Made by a program: the position numbers and the translations under genes | Part shown: positions 36,942 through 45,771 of the stretch, piece by piece | How the letters are laid out: every line of letters begins with the position of its first letter | Position numbering within the stretch: the stretch's first letter is position 1 | DNA from: Spirulina major PCC 6313 | GTDB taxonomy: Bacteria; Cyanobacteriota; Cyanobacteriia; Cyanobacteriales; Spirulinaceae | Direction of reading: 5' to 3' | NCBI RefSeq assembly: GCF_001890765.1 | Contig: NZ_KV878783.1 | Coordinates: forward strand, 1,465,174 to 1,529,173 | DNA length: 64,000 bases | Notes under the pieces: model-generated | Databases searched by the model: none | What the model saw: only the letters and a program-made list of their open reading frames with translations | Told to the model about the DNA's origin: nothing

Positions 36942-37055
36942 ATTTATGAGTTTCAGAAAAGTCTCCGGATCAGAAGTCGGGCGAGGGAAAGGGTGAAGTG
37001 GTAGATGCACCCTGATGAATCATTCTCGGCCAATTTTTTGGCCGAGAATTTTTTT
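36942..37055 (+). ncRNA. candidate small RNA
   Basis: A TATGTT -10-like box at about 36930-36935 precedes roughly 110 nt with an internal GGGTG...CACCC stem and ends at the perfect terminator. There is no good -35 box and no ORF. It matches no RNA family I know. Confidence 0.25.
37022..37055 (+). terminator. strong Rho-independent terminator
   Basis: A 12-bp perfect stem (ATTCTCGGCCAA / TTGGCCGAGAAT), 4-nt loop, then T7. Orientation is plus strand. Confidence 0.9.
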
Positions 37056-37309
37056 CGGTTGGCTGCCCAGGAAAATTCAGGAAAACCGCCGCGACTGATT
37101 ACTTCAGGACCCTAACCCCGTGCCATTCTCGGTTGCGTACTGTTGATCCGGTGCTGGGTTATCAAGGGATAGGGCAGTAAGTACCTTGGAGAAACCCAAA
37201 GGCTCGTTATCGATTCTATTGATCGGCATTAGTCCCTTGCCGGATGCTCAACAAAAACAGAAGACCGTGTGCGACAATAGAACCACCGTCTCATCTTAAA
37301 GTTGGCTCT

Positions 37310-38005
37310 GTGGATACTGTTCGTACTGTTTCGGATACAAAACGAGATTTTTATACTTACCATACTCGTCCTATCAACTCGATCTATCGACGGGTGATCG
37401 AGGAATTGATGGTCGAGATGCATTTGCTGTCGGTAAATGTGAATTTCAACTACGACCCTATTTTTGCGCTGGGGGTCGTGACGGCCTATGAGCGCTTTAT
37501 GGCCGGTTATCAGCCTGAGCAGGATAAGGAATCTATTTTTCAAGCACTTTGTCGCTCAGTGGGGCGTGATCCCCAGCAGTTTCGCCACGATGCTGAACAG
37601 TTACGCGCCAATTGCAGCCCGGTCACGGTGGAGCAGTTGGCTAATTGGAGTAGTGCGTTAGCGTCGCAAGAGGGGGCGCAACTGCTTTATGAAACGTTGA
37701 AGGCGATCGCGTTTAATCAATTGTTCAAATATAGCCGCCTCTTTGGGATTGGCCTCTATAGTCTTGTGGAAGCGGCGAGCGAAACGGGTGAAGTCTCTCC
37801 AGATTTCAGCACGTTGAAAGAAATGGGAGAAGCTCTACATTTGCCCATTGAGAAGCTCTCGAAGGATCTCGAACTGTATCGAAGTAACCTCGAAAAACTG
37901 GCGCAGGCTCGTGAGGTGCTTGATGATGTGATGGAAGCCGATCGCAAGAAGCGTCAACAGCGATCGCTGGAAAAAACCCAGCCGATGGATACCGCCGGTA
38001 GTTAA
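37310..38005 (+). CDS. thf1: photosystem II biogenesis protein Psb29 / Thf1
   Basis: This 231-aa protein matches Psb29 (THYLAKOID FORMATION1): VRTVSDTKRDFYTYHTRPIN, then SIYRRVIEELMVEMHLLSVN and YDPIFALGVVTAYERFMAGY. The C-terminal part is coiled-coil (DLELYRSNLEKLAQAREVLD). It binds FtsH proteases and affects PSII repair. The start is the GTG at 37310, because homologues begin shortly before VRTVSDTKR; the frame is open 22 codons further but without similarity. SRP RNA follows 30 bp later. Confidence 0.93.
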   Translation: MDTVRTVSDTKRDFYTYHTRPINSIYRRVIEELMVEMHLLSVNVNFNYDPIFALGVVTAYERFMAGYQPEQDKESIFQALCRSVGRDPQQFRHDAEQLRANCSPVTVEQLANWSSALASQEGAQLLYETLKAIAFNQLFKYSRLFGIGLYSLVEAASETGEVSPDFSTLKEMGEALHLPIEKLSKDLELYRSNLEKLAQAREVLDDVMEADRKKRQQRSLEKTQPMDTAGS

Positions 38006-38035
38006 GGCCTGACTTCATATGGTATGCTGAAAAGT

Positions 38036-38129
38036 GGCTCGGATCGATGCGATCGTAACGCCCAAATCTTGTCAGGACCGGAAGGTAGCAGCAATACGGG
38101 ATGCTTATGGTAGGCGTAGACTCCGGGCC
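38036..38129 (+). ncRNA. ffs: small signal recognition particle RNA (4.5S-like)
   Basis: The apical SRP loop GTCAGGACCGGAAGGTAGCAGC core is present (split here as GTCAGGACCGG and AAGGTAGCAGC). The 5' GGCTCGG pairs with 3' CCGGGCC, allowing G-U. A TATGCT -10-like box lies at 38023-38028, and CTTTTAT follows the 3' end. Length about 94 nt is usual for the short bacterial form. Confidence 0.93.
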
Positions 38130-38285
38130 GCTTTTATGGCCATTTTCCAACACGGTTGATCGGCCTCATCCCGTAACCTTAACCGAGTCCAAACCTGAAG
38201 ATGAGTGAATCTTGGATCGGGGATGAGTCAACCAGGAGCCAGAGGCTCACGCTACCCTCATTTTTTGAATGGGTCTTTGTCATTT

Positions 38286-38741
38286 TTAGGCGTGATCGTG
38301 GTTGTGATACGCGCCAGCCTCTGGATAAAAGGGGGCTGTTTCTGCCGTGACCGTTGCCCCTAGATGGTCGAGCATCTGTGCGAGGACGGGATCGGGGCTG
38401 AATCTGAGGTGGTTGGCGGTCACTTCAAGGGGGACGTGGCGATTGCCCAAGTGATAGGCTGCCCGCAGCAGTGTGGTGGGGTCGGGAGCGGTGACCGTCA
38501 ACACGGGTTCGGGCTGGGCTGTGATCTGGACAATCTCACCGGTTTCGGCTTCGAGATAGTCTCCGGCTTGAAGTCCGGTTCCCCGTGGGAGGGCGAGGGT
38601 TAGGGTGATGGTGCCAACCGTGAAGTGATGGCGGGTGCGGGTGCGATCGCCCGCTGTCAGGGGCAAAATTTGGGTTGGCCCTGGATGAGGCGGGCAATGG
38701 GGTAACCGCCGGATCAGTTTAAGCGATCGAGGTTCAGCCAT
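38286..38741 (-). CDS. ureE: urease accessory protein UreE
   Basis: This 151-aa nickel chaperone delivers Ni to urease. It has the UreE N-terminal domain (RTRHHFTVGTITLTLALPRG, LQAGDYLEAETGEIVQITAQ) and the metal-binding C-terminal domain (RAAYHLGNRHVPLEVT, with the conserved His). The C-terminal tail is short with HNHDHA, less His-rich than in some bacteria. No other urease genes are nearby, so urease genes are dispersed here. Confidence 0.9.
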   Translation of the reverse strand: MAEPRSLKLIRRLPHCPPHPGPTQILPLTAGDRTRTRHHFTVGTITLTLALPRGTGLQAGDYLEAETGEIVQITAQPEPVLTVTAPDPTTLLRAAYHLGNRHVPLEVTANHLRFSPDPVLAQMLDHLGATVTAETAPFYPEAGAYHNHDHA

Positions 38742-38753
38742 AAATCAGCGTCC

Positions 38754-39200
38754 TTAACGGCGGCAAGCATCACTAAATTCCGGTTGACGGCACAACTGCT
38801 CCATTTGAGAGCGAATTTGGCCGCGCACTTGGGCATTGCCTTGCGCCAAGCGCGTGATCTCGTTAAATCGCCGGTTGGTTAGGCCATAGCTTTCCACAAT
38901 GCGAGCAGCGCGGCTGCAATATTCTTGGGCAATGTTGCCGCCCGGTAAGCCACTGAAAACCGATGAGCAAACGATATTCGGATTGCCGCCTGCATTGCGA
39001 ATTTCCTGGGCAGCGGCGCGTCGATGGGGTTCCATGGCCAGGACTGCCTTGGCATATTTGGCGACCTCATCGGAGTTGGGGGGATTTTGGGCATAGGCTG
39101 CCGTGGTCAAAATGTGGGATGGACGTGCGGTAATGTTCGGTGTGATGCCCATCACCGTGCTAGCCGTTGCTAAGAGGCTGATAAGCGCAAGGTTGCGCAT
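38754..39200 (-). CDS. secreted DUF4168 domain protein
   Basis: This 148-aa protein has a signal peptide (MRNLALISLLATASTVMGI, cleavage after AYAQ). The DUF4168 domain shows VAKYAKAVLAMEPHRRAAAQ, NIVCSSVFSGL, AQEYCSRAARIVESYGLTNR and RFNEITRLAQ. Two Cys pairs suggest disulfides. I chose the ATG at 39200; a longer in-frame start at 39236 exists. Periplasmic, function unknown. Confidence 0.78.
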   Translation of the reverse strand: MRNLALISLLATASTVMGITPNITARPSHILTTAAYAQNPPNSDEVAKYAKAVLAMEPHRRAAAQEIRNAGGNPNIVCSSVFSGLPGGNIAQEYCSRAARIVESYGLTNRRFNEITRLAQGNAQVRGQIRSQMEQLCRQPEFSDACRR

Positions 39201-39432
39201 TGAAACCCAAGGGAAAGTCGTCAATATACGAACCATAATCGCCAATTGTCACAGTTGAAATGAATGGTAGTGCGAGAAAGTCTTACACCTCCTATGAACT
39301 ATTTTAAAAACTAAAGTTCCAACTGGGGTACTAATCTGGTAAAACCTTAAGACTTGATCAGGTTTGTGTTGATAATTCTCCATCCATAGGGCCGATGACT
39401 CGATATCTTCTGAGATGGACATGGGGTGGGGA

Positions 39433-40221
39433 TTAATGGGGATCGAGGCGGATGAGTTGGGATTGGGCATTGAAGAGGTGGCGACTCATGCCGAGGGTGA
39501 TGGCGATCGCAGCCATAGCTTCGGCGCAGGCCACCATGAACAGGATGAGGAGTTGATAGGAAGCGGCTTCGAGGGGTGGGGAGCCGCCGAGGACTTGGCC
39601 GGTGAACATCCCCGGCAGGGTGACAAGACCAACGACGGTCATGCGGTTGATCAAGGGGAGGAGACTGGCGCGGATCGCATCGCGGCGATAGGTGGCGATC
39701 GCTTGCTGGGGAGTCGCCCCTAGGCTGAGGTGGGTGAGGATTTCCACGGGGTTCCGGCGCACCGTGGTGAGGAGGCGTTCCCCGGCGATCGTGGCGGCGT
39801 TCATGGCATTGCCCAAGACCATCCCCGCCAAGGGAATAAAATATTGCGGGCTGTACCAGGTGGGGGGTTGGATAATCACGATCAGGGCGTAGCTGAGGGT
39901 GAGGGCGGTACTGGCGAAGAGACTGAGCCAGAGGGTGGGCAGAAGGTTGAAGCCGGGGGTGTCAATTTGGTTATGGGCGGTGATGGCGGCAATGGTGAGC
40001 ATGGCGAGGGCGATCGCCACCACACTCCAGGGTTGATTGAGGGCGAAGACGAGATCTAAGATTGCCCCGGCTGCCATCAGTTGCAAAATGGCCCGCCCGG
40101 TGGCCATGAGGAGATTTTGGCTTAAGTCCAACCGTTGCCAGAGGGAGAGAGCGATCGCCCCCCCCATCAAGGCCAAGGCCAAGGCCAAATCGAGGAAGTC
40201 GAGGGGAATTACCGGTGTCAT
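39433..40221 (-). CDS. FetB/YbbM-like ABC transporter permease
   Basis: This 262-aa protein of the UPF0014/FetB family has several predicted membrane helices and the loop AGMVLGNAMNAATIAGERLL, typical of the family. VGLVTLPGMFTGQVLGGSPP and YQLLILFMVACAEAMAAIAI follow near the C-terminus. E. coli FetB works with the ATPase FetA in iron export. No FetA gene is adjacent, so the partner must be elsewhere. Confidence 0.85.
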   Translation of the reverse strand: MTPVIPLDFLDLALALALMGGAIALSLWQRLDLSQNLLMATGRAILQLMAAGAILDLVFALNQPWSVVAIALAMLTIAAITAHNQIDTPGFNLLPTLWLSLFASTALTLSYALIVIIQPPTWYSPQYFIPLAGMVLGNAMNAATIAGERLLTTVRRNPVEILTHLSLGATPQQAIATYRRDAIRASLLPLINRMTVVGLVTLPGMFTGQVLGGSPPLEAASYQLLILFMVACAEAMAAIAITLGMSRHLFNAQSQLIRLDPH

Positions 40222-40294
40222 GCGTGCATCATCTCCATGACAAAATTAGAATAATCTGATTAGATCAGTTAAAAATTTTGATAGCATTAAGCGC

Positions 40295-41440
40295 GTGAAT
40301 ACAATTCCCCCGTTAGACCTAACCCGGCAATACCAAACCTTAGACGCTGAAGTCGGTCAAGCCGTGATGGAAGTCCTGCGTTCCGGTCGCTATATTGGCG
40401 GGGCCACTGTCGCTGCCTTTGAAACTGCCTTTGCCCACTATATCGGAACCCAGCAGGCGGTGGGCTGCAACTCCGGCACCGATGCCCTCTATCTTGCCCT
40501 CCGCGCCCTCAACATCGGCCCTGGGGATGAAGTGATTACCACGCCCTTTACGTTCATTGCCACGGCGGAAGTGATTTCCGTCGTCGGGGCCACGCCGGTG
40601 TTTGTGGATATTCAGCCCGATTCGTTTAACCTCGACCCGGACAACATCGCCGCCGCGATTACCCCACGCACGAAAGCGATTATGCCGGTGCATTTATTTG
40701 GCTGCCCGGTGGATATGACGGCGGTGATGGCGATCGCACAAACCCACGGCATCCCGGTGATTGAAGACTGTGCCCAAGCCACGGGGGCCCAATGGCAGGG
40801 GCAAAAGGTGGGCAGCATCGGCCATGTGGGCTGTTTTAGTTTTTTTCCGACGAAGAATCTAGGGGCCTGTGGCGATGGGGGGGCGATCGCCACCAATGAT
40901 CCGGAACTATCGCAACTGTTTTTACAACTGCGCGAACATGGCCAATCCGAACGCTACATCCACACCAAAACGGGGGTGAATAGTCGCCTTGATGCGCTTC
41001 AGGCGGCGATCTTGACGATTAAGCTGCGGTATTTGGATCAGTGGAATCAGGGGCGCGATCGCGTCGCGCAACGCTACGCGGAAATCCTGCCCACCTTGCC
41101 CGATCTGGTCTGTCCGACGATCCCGGCCGGGGGGCAAACGGTGTGGAATCAATACACGGTGCGGATTAAGAGTGTCGATGGTACGGGAACCGAGCGCGAT
41201 CGCGTCCGCGCCGCCCTCCAGGAGCACGGCATCAGCTCGATGGTCTACTATCCCCGTCCCCTCCATTTGCAGCCCGTGTATGAATCCTTGGGCTATCAGC
41301 CCGGTGATCTGCCCCAGGCTGAACGGGCTGCGATGGAAGTGCTTTCGCTGCCGATGTTTCCGGAACTCACCGCCGAGGAACAAGACCAGATTGCCTATGG
41401 GCTTAACGCTGCGTTTGCCGTCCACCAAGCAATGCCGTAG
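40295..41440 (+). CDS. DegT/DnrJ/EryC1/StrS family aminotransferase
   Basis: This 381-aa PLP enzyme starts at GTG. It aminates nucleotide-linked keto-sugars. GCNSGTDALYLALRAL binds PLP phosphate, Asp158 is in VIEDCAQATGA, and the PLP Lys187 is in FSFFPTKNLGACGDGGA. The C-terminal region (NSRLDALQAAIL, SMVYYPRPLHLQP) is typical. It may serve cell-surface polysaccharide synthesis, but no sugar genes are adjacent. Its 3' end overlaps the convergent subtilase by 46 bp. Confidence 0.92.
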   Translation: MNTIPPLDLTRQYQTLDAEVGQAVMEVLRSGRYIGGATVAAFETAFAHYIGTQQAVGCNSGTDALYLALRALNIGPGDEVITTPFTFIATAEVISVVGATPVFVDIQPDSFNLDPDNIAAAITPRTKAIMPVHLFGCPVDMTAVMAIAQTHGIPVIEDCAQATGAQWQGQKVGSIGHVGCFSFFPTKNLGACGDGGAIATNDPELSQLFLQLREHGQSERYIHTKTGVNSRLDALQAAILTIKLRYLDQWNQGRDRVAQRYAEILPTLPDLVCPTIPAGGQTVWNQYTVRIKSVDGTGTERDRVRAALQEHGISSMVYYPRPLHLQPVYESLGYQPGDLPQAERAAMEVLSLPMFPELTAEEQDQIAYGLNAAFAVHQAMP

Positions 41441-42984
41441 GGCTGGATTGGGGTGTTGACGGTGGTGCGATGGACGACCCGAATTTTATACTGACCGCTG
41501 CGGGGGATGGCACAGAAGAGGTGTTCAACGCTGTCAATGGCACTCACCGACGAGCAAACACTATCGGCTAAGTCGTCGCTGTCGGCGGGTAATAAATAGA
41601 GATCGAGATTATTTAAGCCGCGATCGCTAAACGATTCACCACGATCAAACACCTCATTGCCATTACTGTCGTTAAGCTCCACATGGCGATTCCAAGTGAG
41701 GGTAACTGCCGCGTATTTCCCAGCGGGAAGGGTCTCGGTCAGCAGATAATCCTGAGGGTTATTCGCCTTCACTTGACCATAGTTCCAGCCCCGCGCCGGC
41801 ACTGGCCCCGGTTGCCACTGGCCGCCGCTGAGTTGTTGATAGGCGCGAAAGGCATTGAGTTGACCCGCCCCCAGTTGAATATCCAAGGGCACAGCGGGAT
41901 CATTGGCCGCATCACCCCCAAACCAGCTTTGATGATTTTTGCCCAAGACCGTGCGCGTTTGGCCTAAGTACGACCCATCCCCTGGATCTTGGACTTTATC
42001 GGCGGCGTTGAGTAACACGGCTTTCATCACTTCACTGCGACGCACATCCAGACTAAACCGCCCGGCATTGAGTTCGCGATCGCCATACTCCTGCAACACC
42101 GCCACCGTCCCCACCACATGGGGAGCCGCAAAACTCGTCCCCGACACCGGACTCACATCCCCCGCCTCGTCATACATCGCAATCCGACTACCGGGAGCCA
42201 CCAAGCTAATCGAGCGGCGCAAATCTGCATTAATTTCCCGCCGGATCAAGGTGCGCCCAATCCCTTCCGGTAATGCACTCAAGTTAGAAAAATCCAGTTT
42301 CCGAAATAGCCCGTCAAATTGTCCCGAAGATGCCACCGTCACCCCATTAAAATTATCCGTCGGGATCGCAATTCCCCCCGATCCCTGATTGCCTGCCACC
42401 ACATAAAGTGCGTTATGGACTCGTGCCGACCAATCAATACAGCGGGTCAGCAAGGCTTGGCCATCGAGCACGGGATTCTCGCGGGGGTCGCGATCGAGGG
42501 GTTCGCCAAAGCTGAAGTTAATCGCCCGCACATCATCGTTATTCTGCTGGGCCACATGTTGCGCCGCGAGGCATTGTCGCGCCTGACCATCGCGAGCGGA
42601 TGACCCCACCGCAGACGCATAGAGTTGCGCCCCTGGGGCCACCCCTCGCAGGCGTTTATCCTGGCTCACCATCACCGTGGCGACCATGGTGGCATGGGCA
42701 TCCACATGGGCATTGGCCGCCGCAACGGTATCCCGGTAAAACACCCCTGCCACATCTAGGAAACGCAGTTCGGACGCTCGTTTATCACGACCAAACTGAA
42801 TTGGTCGGCCAATTTCCACTTGGCCAATGCCAATTTTGCGCCCGATCAGGTTGTAGGGAGATTCATGGAGACGACGGACATCAATACCGCGATCGCCCGT
42901 CGATTCGTCAAGGGCAGCGGTCGGGAGGGCAAATGTAATGGTGAGGAGACTCCCGCATAGCCACGGGAAATAAGATTTGATCAT
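41395..42984 (-). CDS. S8 (subtilisin-like) serine peptidase with Glu in the Asp position
   Basis: This 529-aa protein has a signal peptide (MIKSYFPWLCGSLLTITFAL) and a subtilase domain. The catalytic Asp strand reads GRKIGIGQVEIGRP with Glu57 where subtilases have Asp. His97 lies in HVDAHATMVATVM, the oxyanion Asn in YVVAGNQGSGGIA, and the nucleophile Ser in VSGTSFAAPHVVGTVAVLQE. The C-terminal 120 residues form a beta domain, perhaps pre-peptidase C-like. I recall similar Glu-bearing cyanobacterial subtilases, so this may be a natural subgroup. It is predicted to be periplasmic or extracellular. Confidence 0.85.
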   Translation of the reverse strand: MIKSYFPWLCGSLLTITFALPTAALDESTGDRGIDVRRLHESPYNLIGRKIGIGQVEIGRPIQFGRDKRASELRFLDVAGVFYRDTVAAANAHVDAHATMVATVMVSQDKRLRGVAPGAQLYASAVGSSARDGQARQCLAAQHVAQQNNDDVRAINFSFGEPLDRDPRENPVLDGQALLTRCIDWSARVHNALYVVAGNQGSGGIAIPTDNFNGVTVASSGQFDGLFRKLDFSNLSALPEGIGRTLIRREINADLRRSISLVAPGSRIAMYDEAGDVSPVSGTSFAAPHVVGTVAVLQEYGDRELNAGRFSLDVRRSEVMKAVLLNAADKVQDPGDGSYLGQTRTVLGKNHQSWFGGDAANDPAVPLDIQLGAGQLNAFRAYQQLSGGQWQPGPVPARGWNYGQVKANNPQDYLLTETLPAGKYAAVTLTWNRHVELNDSNGNEVFDRGESFSDRGLNNLDLYLLPADSDDLADSVCSSVSAIDSVEHLFCAIPRSGQYKIRVVHRTTVNTPIQPYGIAWWTANAALSP

Positions 42985-43124
42985 GGTTGGGTCTAAAGAG
43001 GGGCAAGGCTTGAGGCTTCACGGCTTCGACGGCCTATTTTAGCGGGGATGAAATCAAGATGCGTCGGACTGAAGGATCTTGAGGGCATGGGGATGGAGTG
43101 CGATCGCCCCCCATCCCCCCACAG

Positions 43125-43159
43125 CAAAGCGAGATCACGCTGGATGTGATCTCGCTTTG
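43125..43159. terminator. 14-bp perfect hairpin
   Basis: CAAAGCGAGATCAC and GTGATCTCGCTTTG flank a 7-nt loop. It lies just after the ATP-grasp gene stop (minus strand). Only short T stretches flank it, so it may act as a terminator or RNA stabiliser. Confidence 0.6.
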
Positions 43160-43179
43160 TCCTGCTCGATCCAGCGCGG

Positions 43180-44616
43180 TTATGTCGTCAGCACCCAGGT
43201 ATCTTTACTGCCGCCCCCTTGGGAAGAGTTCACCACCAACGAGCCTTTTTTGAGGGCGACGCGAGTCAGACCGCCAGGATGCACATGGATATCCTCGCCG
43301 CGATGGAGAATATAGGGACGCAGATCCACATGGCGGCCTTCGATGCTGTTTTCGATCAACGTTGGGACACGGGAGAGGCAGAGGGTGGGCTGGGCGATGT
43401 AGTTGCGGGGATTAGCTTTGATTTTTTCGGCGAATTCCGCCCGCTCTTCGGCGGTGGATTGTATCCCCACGAGCATCCCGTAGCCGCCGGCCTCGTTGGC
43501 CGCCTTCACCACCAATTCTGCTAAATGATCGAGGACATAGGCGCGATCGCTCTCCCGCCAGCATAAATACGTGGGCACATTGGACAGCAGCGGCTCCTCA
43601 TCGAGATAATAGCGGATCATCTCTGGCACATAGGCATAGACCACCTTATCATCCGCCACCCCTGTCCCCGGCGCATTGGCCAAGGCCACCCGCCCCTCGC
43701 GGTACACCTCCATCAACCCCGGCACACCCAGCATCGAATCAGCGCGGAACGCCTGAGGATCGAGGAATTCATCATCCAAACGACGATAAATCACATCAAT
43801 GCGGCGCAGTCCTTTCGTGGTGCGCATCTGTAAATACCCATCGACGACGACGAGATCTCGCCCTTCCACCAACTCCACCCCCATCTGCTGGGCGAGGAAG
43901 GAATGCTCATAATAGGCCGAGTTATAGATTCCCGGTGTCAGCACCACAACGGTGGGGGTTTGCAATTGCGGCGGCGCGAGATTCAGCAGCGTTTCTAACA
44001 GATGGCTGGGGTAATCATCCACGGGTTGGATCGCCATGGTTTGAAAAATATTCGGGAAGGTGCTTTTCATCACCCGCCGATTTTCCAGCACGTAGGACAC
44101 CCCGGAGGGGACGCGCAAATTATCTTCCAGGACGTACCATTGGCCGTCGCGATCGCGCACCAAATCCGTCCCCGTAATATGACACCAAATATCCTGGGGC
44201 GGCTTCAACCCCACACAGGGCTTGAGAAAACCAGGAGCCGATTCCACAATTTCACGGGGGACAGTGCCATCTTTCAGAATGTGTTGCTCCCCGTAAATAT
44301 CCGCCAAAAACAGATTCAACGCCCGGATGCGTTGTTGCAAACCCTGGGCCAGCCATTGCCAATCTTGAGCCGCAATAATCCGGGGAATAATATCAAAGGG
44401 AAACACCCGCTCCACGCCCTGATTATCGCTGTAAACATTGAACGTGACCCCCAGCTTAAACAGGGCAATTTGAGCCGTTTTTTGATGTTGTTCGAGTTCT
44501 TGGGGACTGAGTTTGCGCATCCAATCGATGAGGGGAGCCGCCGATGGTCGGGGCGTGCCGGATGCTTCAAAAAGTTCATCGTAAAAGGCATCAGCTTGGG
44601 GATCGTACTGGTCCAT
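43180..44616 (-). CDS. circularly permuted ATP-grasp type 2 family protein
   Basis: This 478-aa protein matches the circularly permuted ATP-grasp family: YDELFEASGTPRPSAAPLID, then TFNVYSDNQGVERVFPFDII, CHITGTDLVRDRDGQWYVLE and DNLRVPSGVSYVLENRRVM. AYEHSFLAQQMGVELVEGRD-type and VYAYVPEMIRYYLDEEPLL segments complete the fold. Such proteins often occur with alpha-E and transglutaminase-like genes; none is adjacent. The substrate is unknown. ATG 44616 is preferred to the in-frame GTG at 44622. Confidence 0.88.
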   Translation of the reverse strand: MDQYDPQADAFYDELFEASGTPRPSAAPLIDWMRKLSPQELEQHQKTAQIALFKLGVTFNVYSDNQGVERVFPFDIIPRIIAAQDWQWLAQGLQQRIRALNLFLADIYGEQHILKDGTVPREIVESAPGFLKPCVGLKPPQDIWCHITGTDLVRDRDGQWYVLEDNLRVPSGVSYVLENRRVMKSTFPNIFQTMAIQPVDDYPSHLLETLLNLAPPQLQTPTVVVLTPGIYNSAYYEHSFLAQQMGVELVEGRDLVVVDGYLQMRTTKGLRRIDVIYRRLDDEFLDPQAFRADSMLGVPGLMEVYREGRVALANAPGTGVADDKVVYAYVPEMIRYYLDEEPLLSNVPTYLCWRESDRAYVLDHLAELVVKAANEAGGYGMLVGIQSTAEERAEFAEKIKANPRNYIAQPTLCLSRVPTLIENSIEGRHVDLRPYILHRGEDIHVHPGGLTRVALKKGSLVVNSSQGGGSKDTWVLTT

Positions 44617-44775
44617 AGTCACAAAACGGTGGGGAGGGTCAAAAACCCAATGCCTTTTTAGCTTTAGGGAAAGCCACCCAGATTTTTGTAGCCCAGGCTA
44701 CAGGTCTTGGATTGCCGTTCCCACGCCCAATAAAATGATAGGATTGCATTTGCTGTCTAGGTTAAGGGTTAGGGC

Positions 44776-45765
44776 ATGGCCGAAACACTGTTTTTTAATG
44801 CGTTACGGGAAGCAACCGACGAAGAAATGGCACGGGATGAAACCGTGTTCGTACTCGGTGAGGACGTGGGACAGTACGGTGGGTCGTATAAAGTCACGAA
44901 AGGTCTTTATGAAAAGTATGGCGAACTCCGGGTGCTCGATACCCCGATCGCAGAAAATAGCTTTAGTGGAATGGCGGTGGGTGCGGCGATGACCGGCCTC
45001 CGCCCGATTATTGAAGGGATGAACATGGGGTTCCTCCTGCTCGCCTTCAACCAAATCGCCAACAACGCCGGGATGCTGCGCTACACCTCCGGCGGTAACT
45101 TTAAAATTCCGGTGGTGATCCGGGGGCCCGGTGGGGTGGGGCGACAGTTGGGCGCGGAACATTCCCAACGCCTCGAAGCCTATTTCCATGCCGTGCCGGG
45201 GCTGAAAATTGTGGCCTGCTCCACTCCGTATAATGCCAAGGGGTTACTGAAGGCGGCGATTCGGGACGAAAACCCGGTGCTGTTTTTTGAGCATGTGCTG
45301 CTATACAACCTCAAGGAGCAGTTACCGGATCATGAATACATCTGTGCGCTGGATAAGGCGGAATTAGTGCGGCCGGGCAGCGATGTGACGATTCTTACCT
45401 ATTCGCGGATGCGTCATCACTGTACCCAGGCGATGAAGTTGATCGAAAAAGAAGGGTTAGGTTATGACCCGGAGATCATTGATTTGATTTCTTTGAAACC
45501 CTTTGACATGGAAGCGATCGCCGAATCCGTGCGCAAAACCCATAAGGTGATCATCGTTGAAGAATGCATGAAAACCGGCGGGATTGCCGCTGAACTCAGT
45601 GCGCTGATCAACGAACAGCTTTTTGATGAACTCGATGCCCCGGTGATGCGGTTGTCCTCCCAAGACATTCCCACGCCCTACAACGGCATGCTCGAACACC
45701 TTACGATTATTCAACCGCCGCAAATTGTCGAAGCGGTGAAAAGTCTGATGACATTGCAGGTTTAG
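44776..45765 (+). CDS. pdhB: pyruvate dehydrogenase E1 component beta subunit
   Basis: This 329-aa subunit binds thiamine diphosphate with PdhA and converts pyruvate to acetyl-CoA via E2/E3. Typical are [20 protein letters not shown] with the Glu, [60 protein letters not shown] and [20 protein letters not shown]. It is followed by secD after 6 bp, suggesting one transcript. Confidence 0.95.
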   Translation: MAETLFFNALREATDEEMARDETVFVLGEDVGQYGGSYKVTKGLYEKYGELRVLDTPIAENSFSGMAVGAAMTGLRPIIEGMNMGFLLLAFNQIANNAGMLRYTSGGNFKIPVVIRGPGGVGRQLGAEHSQRLEAYFHAVPGLKIVACSTPYNAKGLLKAAIRDENPVLFFEHVLLYNLKEQLPDHEYICALDKAELVRPGSDVTILTYSRMRHHCTQAMKLIEKEGLGYDPEIIDLISLKPFDMEAIAESVRKTHKVIIVEECMKTGGIAAELSALINEQLFDELDAPVMRLSSQDIPTPYNGMLEHLTIIQPPQIVEAVKSLMTLQV

Positions 45766-45771
45766 TCTCTG

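Larger units (their letters stand above)
36878..37309. other. intergenic region with candidate sRNA and strong terminator
   Basis: These 432 bp have no supported gene. A strong hairpin terminator (37022-37055) lies 145 bp downstream of the aminotransferase stop. The stretch before it is unassigned and may be a long 3' UTR or a small RNA. The segment 37060-37309 precedes thf1 and presumably holds its promoter; no clear boxes were recognised. Confidence 0.55.

Noticed and set aside
36878-37021. Yfr1, 6S RNA or a riboswitch
   Set aside because: None of the diagnostic motifs of these RNAs was seen.
39249-39470. 73-codon minus-strand ORF
   Set aside because: No family features and it overlaps the 3' end of the FetB-like gene.
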